Origin: Promethearchaeota archaeon
Lineage (GTDB): Archaea > Asgardarchaeota > Lokiarchaeia > Sigynarchaeales > SOKP01
NCBI GenBank assembly: GCA_014730295.1
Contig: WJIN01000166.1
Coordinates: 1 to 8,819, forward strand
Length of the DNA stretch: 8,819 nt
Direction of reading: 5' to 3'
Position 1 is the stretch's first letter, and each line of letters starts with the position of its first letter. Both the position numbers and the translations under genes were made by a program. Positions 7,128 to 8,819 of this stretch are shown piece by piece. The notes beneath the pieces are model-generated. The model was not told the origin of the DNA and searched no databases. It saw only the letters and a list, made by a program, of their open reading frames with translations.

Positions 7128-7173
7128 AACCTTTTATCTTTTGTTTTATTAAGGTGTAGATGTAGATAAGGTT
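7128..7173. repeat. Imperfect inverted repeat upstream of the membrane hydrolase gene
   Basis: AACCTTTTATCT (7128-7139) pairs with AGATAAGGTT (7164-7173), giving ten base pairs with a two-T bulge and a loop of 24 bases. The loop contains GTAGAT twice in tandem (7156-7161 and 7162-7167, the second copy entering the right arm). It lies in the gap after the T8 tract and about 70 bases before the next start. It may be a binding site or a chance fold. Confidence 0.3.
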
Positions 7174-7214
7174 TATTCCTAAGAGTTTACAAATTTTGAA
7201 ATAGTTAAATAAAT

Positions 7215-7242
7215 CTTTAAATTCTTTTCTGGTTAATTAACC
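7215..7242 (+). promoter_or_regulatory. TATA element and perfect 12-base palindrome at the hydrolase gene start
   Basis: CTTTAAATT (7215-7223) is centred 26 bases before the ATG at 7245, the spacing of a TATA box for a leaderless transcript. Between it and the ATG lies the perfect palindrome GGTTAATTAACC (7231-7242), ending two bases before the start codon. A protein bound there would cover the transcription start, so it is a candidate operator. No regulator gene is visible nearby. Confidence 0.45.
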
Positions 7243-7244
7243 TT

Positions 7245-8819
7245 ATGAAAGATATTTTGCAAACTATTTTATCAGTATTCAAGATTAAATATTTGAGCTA
7301 CATTGTATTTTTGCTAAATCTTACAAATATGATTATGGGACTTTTCTATATTATCTTTCAAAGTTCAATTATTATATGGAATGTATATGGTATCTTAATT
7401 CTAGTAAACCTTATTCTCAATTTTATACTTATATTTGTAACTAAGAAAAACATAGAGAAGGCGACCAAATTATGTGGAAGAATAAATTTTCTTTGTTATT
7501 TCTATTTAATCATTACAGCAATCTCACCATTGTTAATTTTATTAGGAAATTTTCTAATCTCTGTTTCGTATTCAAATAGCACTATATTAAATATTGTTTT
7601 TTATCTTATGGTTTATTCTGGGTTTTTTGGCATATTAACCCTTGGAACTATAATTTCTTATATTGATATAAAGAACCTTAATAACAGGGAATATTGGAAG
7701 AATAATGAAGTAAAGAAGCTAAAAAATCTCCCATCTCTAAAAAGAAGGCTTTTAAAAACTGGTTTTGGTATTTTTGGATTATTTAGCTTAATTTTAGGCT
7801 CATATATCGCATATAATCTAGTTTTCGTTCCTTATAGTGATTATACCGGATGGTGGATAGGGATTATTTTCTATCAATTTTCACTTTCATTATTCGTTAT
7901 TCTGCTTTCAAGTACTTTTATATTTTTGTTATTGATTAATCGAAAGAAATATCCCTATTATTTTTACAGTTTTGGTATTTTTGGATTAATACTTTCAAGT
8001 ATTTTTCTACTTCCATTGATTTCTATACCTTATATTTCATTCCAAGCGAATCAAGAATTTACTCAAGCATTTGGAGTTGATTGGGAATCTAAAATTGATC
8101 CTTCTATGGAAAGATTTTTTCAAGTTAATCCATATTCTATCACAGAATATTTTTTAGGAAATCATCCAAAAGAATGCAATATTGATATAAATATTCCTTT
8201 TTACTCCAACAAAAGTGAAGGTATTACTTTACATTATGATGCTTATTATCCTAAAACCTCGGGAAGCTTACTTCCAGGAAATAATTCTGTAATTATCAAT
8301 ATTCATGGAGGCGCATGGACAATTGGAGATAAAGGCCCATCTAATATGCTTCAAGTTAATAAATACTTTGCAGCGCAAGGATATGTTGTTTTTGATATTC
8401 AGTATGGACTAAAAGAAGGAGAATTTCTCATAATTCCTACACCAGACCAAGTCGGTGGTAATTTTACAATTAATGATCAGCTAAGACATATAGGAAATTT
8501 CACCAAATATCTTAACACCTCTTTCTTTAAAAATCGTTATAATTTAAATTTAAATTCTGTATTTATTACAGGGAACTCTGCAGGGGGTCATCTCTCCTTG
8601 GCAAGCGCTTTACTAATAGATAATGGTACCTATACAGATATCTTCAATTCAGCTCTAAATATTAAAGGAATAATTCCTGTTTATCCTGCTGATCCTCCTG
8701 AAAGTATTATAAGTGGTTCAGAAAAATTTAGAAATCCAGAAAATTACTTTATCACCTCTAATAGTCCTCCTTGTTTGATGTTTCAAGGAACTAAAGATTT
8801 TACCCTCATTGAATCTAAA
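7245..8819 (+). CDS. Membrane-anchored alpha/beta hydrolase (esterase-like), 3' end outside the window
   Basis: The frame is open for 525 codons to the window edge. Residues 1-266 hold about seven hydrophobic helices (near 16-39, 41-65, 81-105, 113-140, 173-195, 203-231 and 241-266). Positive loops follow helices 2, 4 and 6 (TKKNIEKATK, KKLKNLPSLKRRLLK, NRKK), which places the N-terminus inside and the following domain outside the cell. Residues of about 310 onward are an alpha/beta hydrolase of the carboxylesterase/BD-FAE type: oxyanion-hole motif HGGAW (354-358), nucleophile elbow GNSAGGH with S445, and the probable acid D518 in QGTKDFT. The catalytic histidine should lie just beyond the window. 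It would cleave ester-type bonds at the cell surface; the substrate cannot be told. Six N-x-S/T sequons lie in the outer domain, fitting archaeal surface glycosylation. The ATG fits a TATA element 26 bases upstream and has no ribosome site. Confidence 0.88.
   Translation, partial: MKDILQTILSVFKIKYLSYIVFLLNLTNMIMGLFYIIFQSSIIIWNVYGILILVNLILNFILIFVTKKNIEKATKLCGRINFLCYFYLIITAISPLLILLGNFLISVSYSNSTILNIVFYLMVYSGFFGILTLGTIISYIDIKNLNNREYWKNNEVKKLKNLPSLKRRLLKTGFGIFGLFSLILGSYIAYNLVFVPYSDYTGWWIGIIFYQFSLSLFVILLSSTFIFLLLINRKKYPYYFYSFGIFGLILSSIFLLPLISIPYISFQANQEFTQAFGVDWESKIDPSMERFFQVNPYSITEYFLGNHPKECNIDINIPFYSNKSEGITLHYDAYYPKTSGSLLPGNNSVIINIHGGAWTIGDKGPSNMLQVNKYFAAQGYVVFDIQYGLKEGEFLIIPTPDQVGGNFTINDQLRHIGNFTKYLNTSFFKNRYNLNLNSVFITGNSAGGHLSLASALLIDNGTYTDIFNSALNIKGIIPVYPADPPESIISGSEKFRNPENYFITSNSPPCLMFQGTKDFTLIESK
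7762..7988 (+). repeat. 20-base direct repeat inside the hydrolase membrane region
   Basis: The same 20 bases occur at 7762-7781 and 7969-7988. Both are in the same frame and encode FGIFGL at the start of helices 5 and 7. Nearby, CTTTCAAGTA also occurs twice, at about 7905 and 7992. This could be a trace of internal helix duplication or low-complexity convergence. Confidence 0.4.

Noticed and set aside
6438..7203. AAATTTTGAAATA occurring in both spacers, near 6438 and 7191
   Set aside because: A match of A and T almost only, expected by chance in DNA of this composition.
1..8819. CRISPR array, insertion sequence or integration site
   Set aside because: I saw no regularly spaced repeats, no transposase or integrase frame, and no long terminal inverted repeats.

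Overview
The window is strongly AT-rich (well over two thirds A+T by eye) and gene-sparse. All recognisable genes are on the + strand. Several starts are preceded by archaeal-type TATA elements at leaderless or near-leaderless distance. The longest protein combines a beta-propeller, a Roc/Ras-like GTPase, a COR-like region and an AlbA_2 (Schlafen-type) domain. Together these suggest an archaeon, most likely an Asgard archaeon (Promethearchaeota, Lokiarchaeia-like). This placement is an inference from gene content and composition; no rRNA or other phylogenetic marker is present.

Layout. Positions 1-2687 hold the remains of a large SNF2-family (superfamily 2) helicase. The end of its first helicase lobe (132-407) is separated from the second lobe and a long charged C-terminal region (417-2687) by a single in-frame TAG. 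Upstream, every frame is closed by stops, so the gene looks disrupted; motor motifs I and II are not in the window. A small cysteine-rich protein of unknown function follows (2836-3156). Next is the 958-residue propeller-Roc-COR-AlbA_2 protein (3431-6307), the most striking gene here. A gene-free, very AT-rich stretch (6308-6645) leads to a compact island with different codon choice, rich in C-ending codons. It holds a possible 28-residue CxxC peptide (6646-6732) and a 73-residue protein (6797-7018), the latter behind a G-free leader with a clear Shine-Dalgarno site and followed by a T8 tract. Last comes a gene that runs off the right edge (7245 onward): seven predicted membrane helices followed by an alpha/beta-hydrolase (esterase-like) domain predicted to lie outside the cell.

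How they might work together. The genes are separated by gaps of about 150 to 340 bases, most with their own promoter-like elements, so they are probably separate transcription units; the two small island genes may form one unit. A SNF2 helicase of a type common in defence islands, followed by a propeller (possible sensor), a GTPase switch and a nucleic-acid-binding or nuclease-like AlbA_2 output, would fit an accessory or defence locus. This is a hypothesis; the sequence proves only the domain order. The esterase gene looks functionally unrelated.
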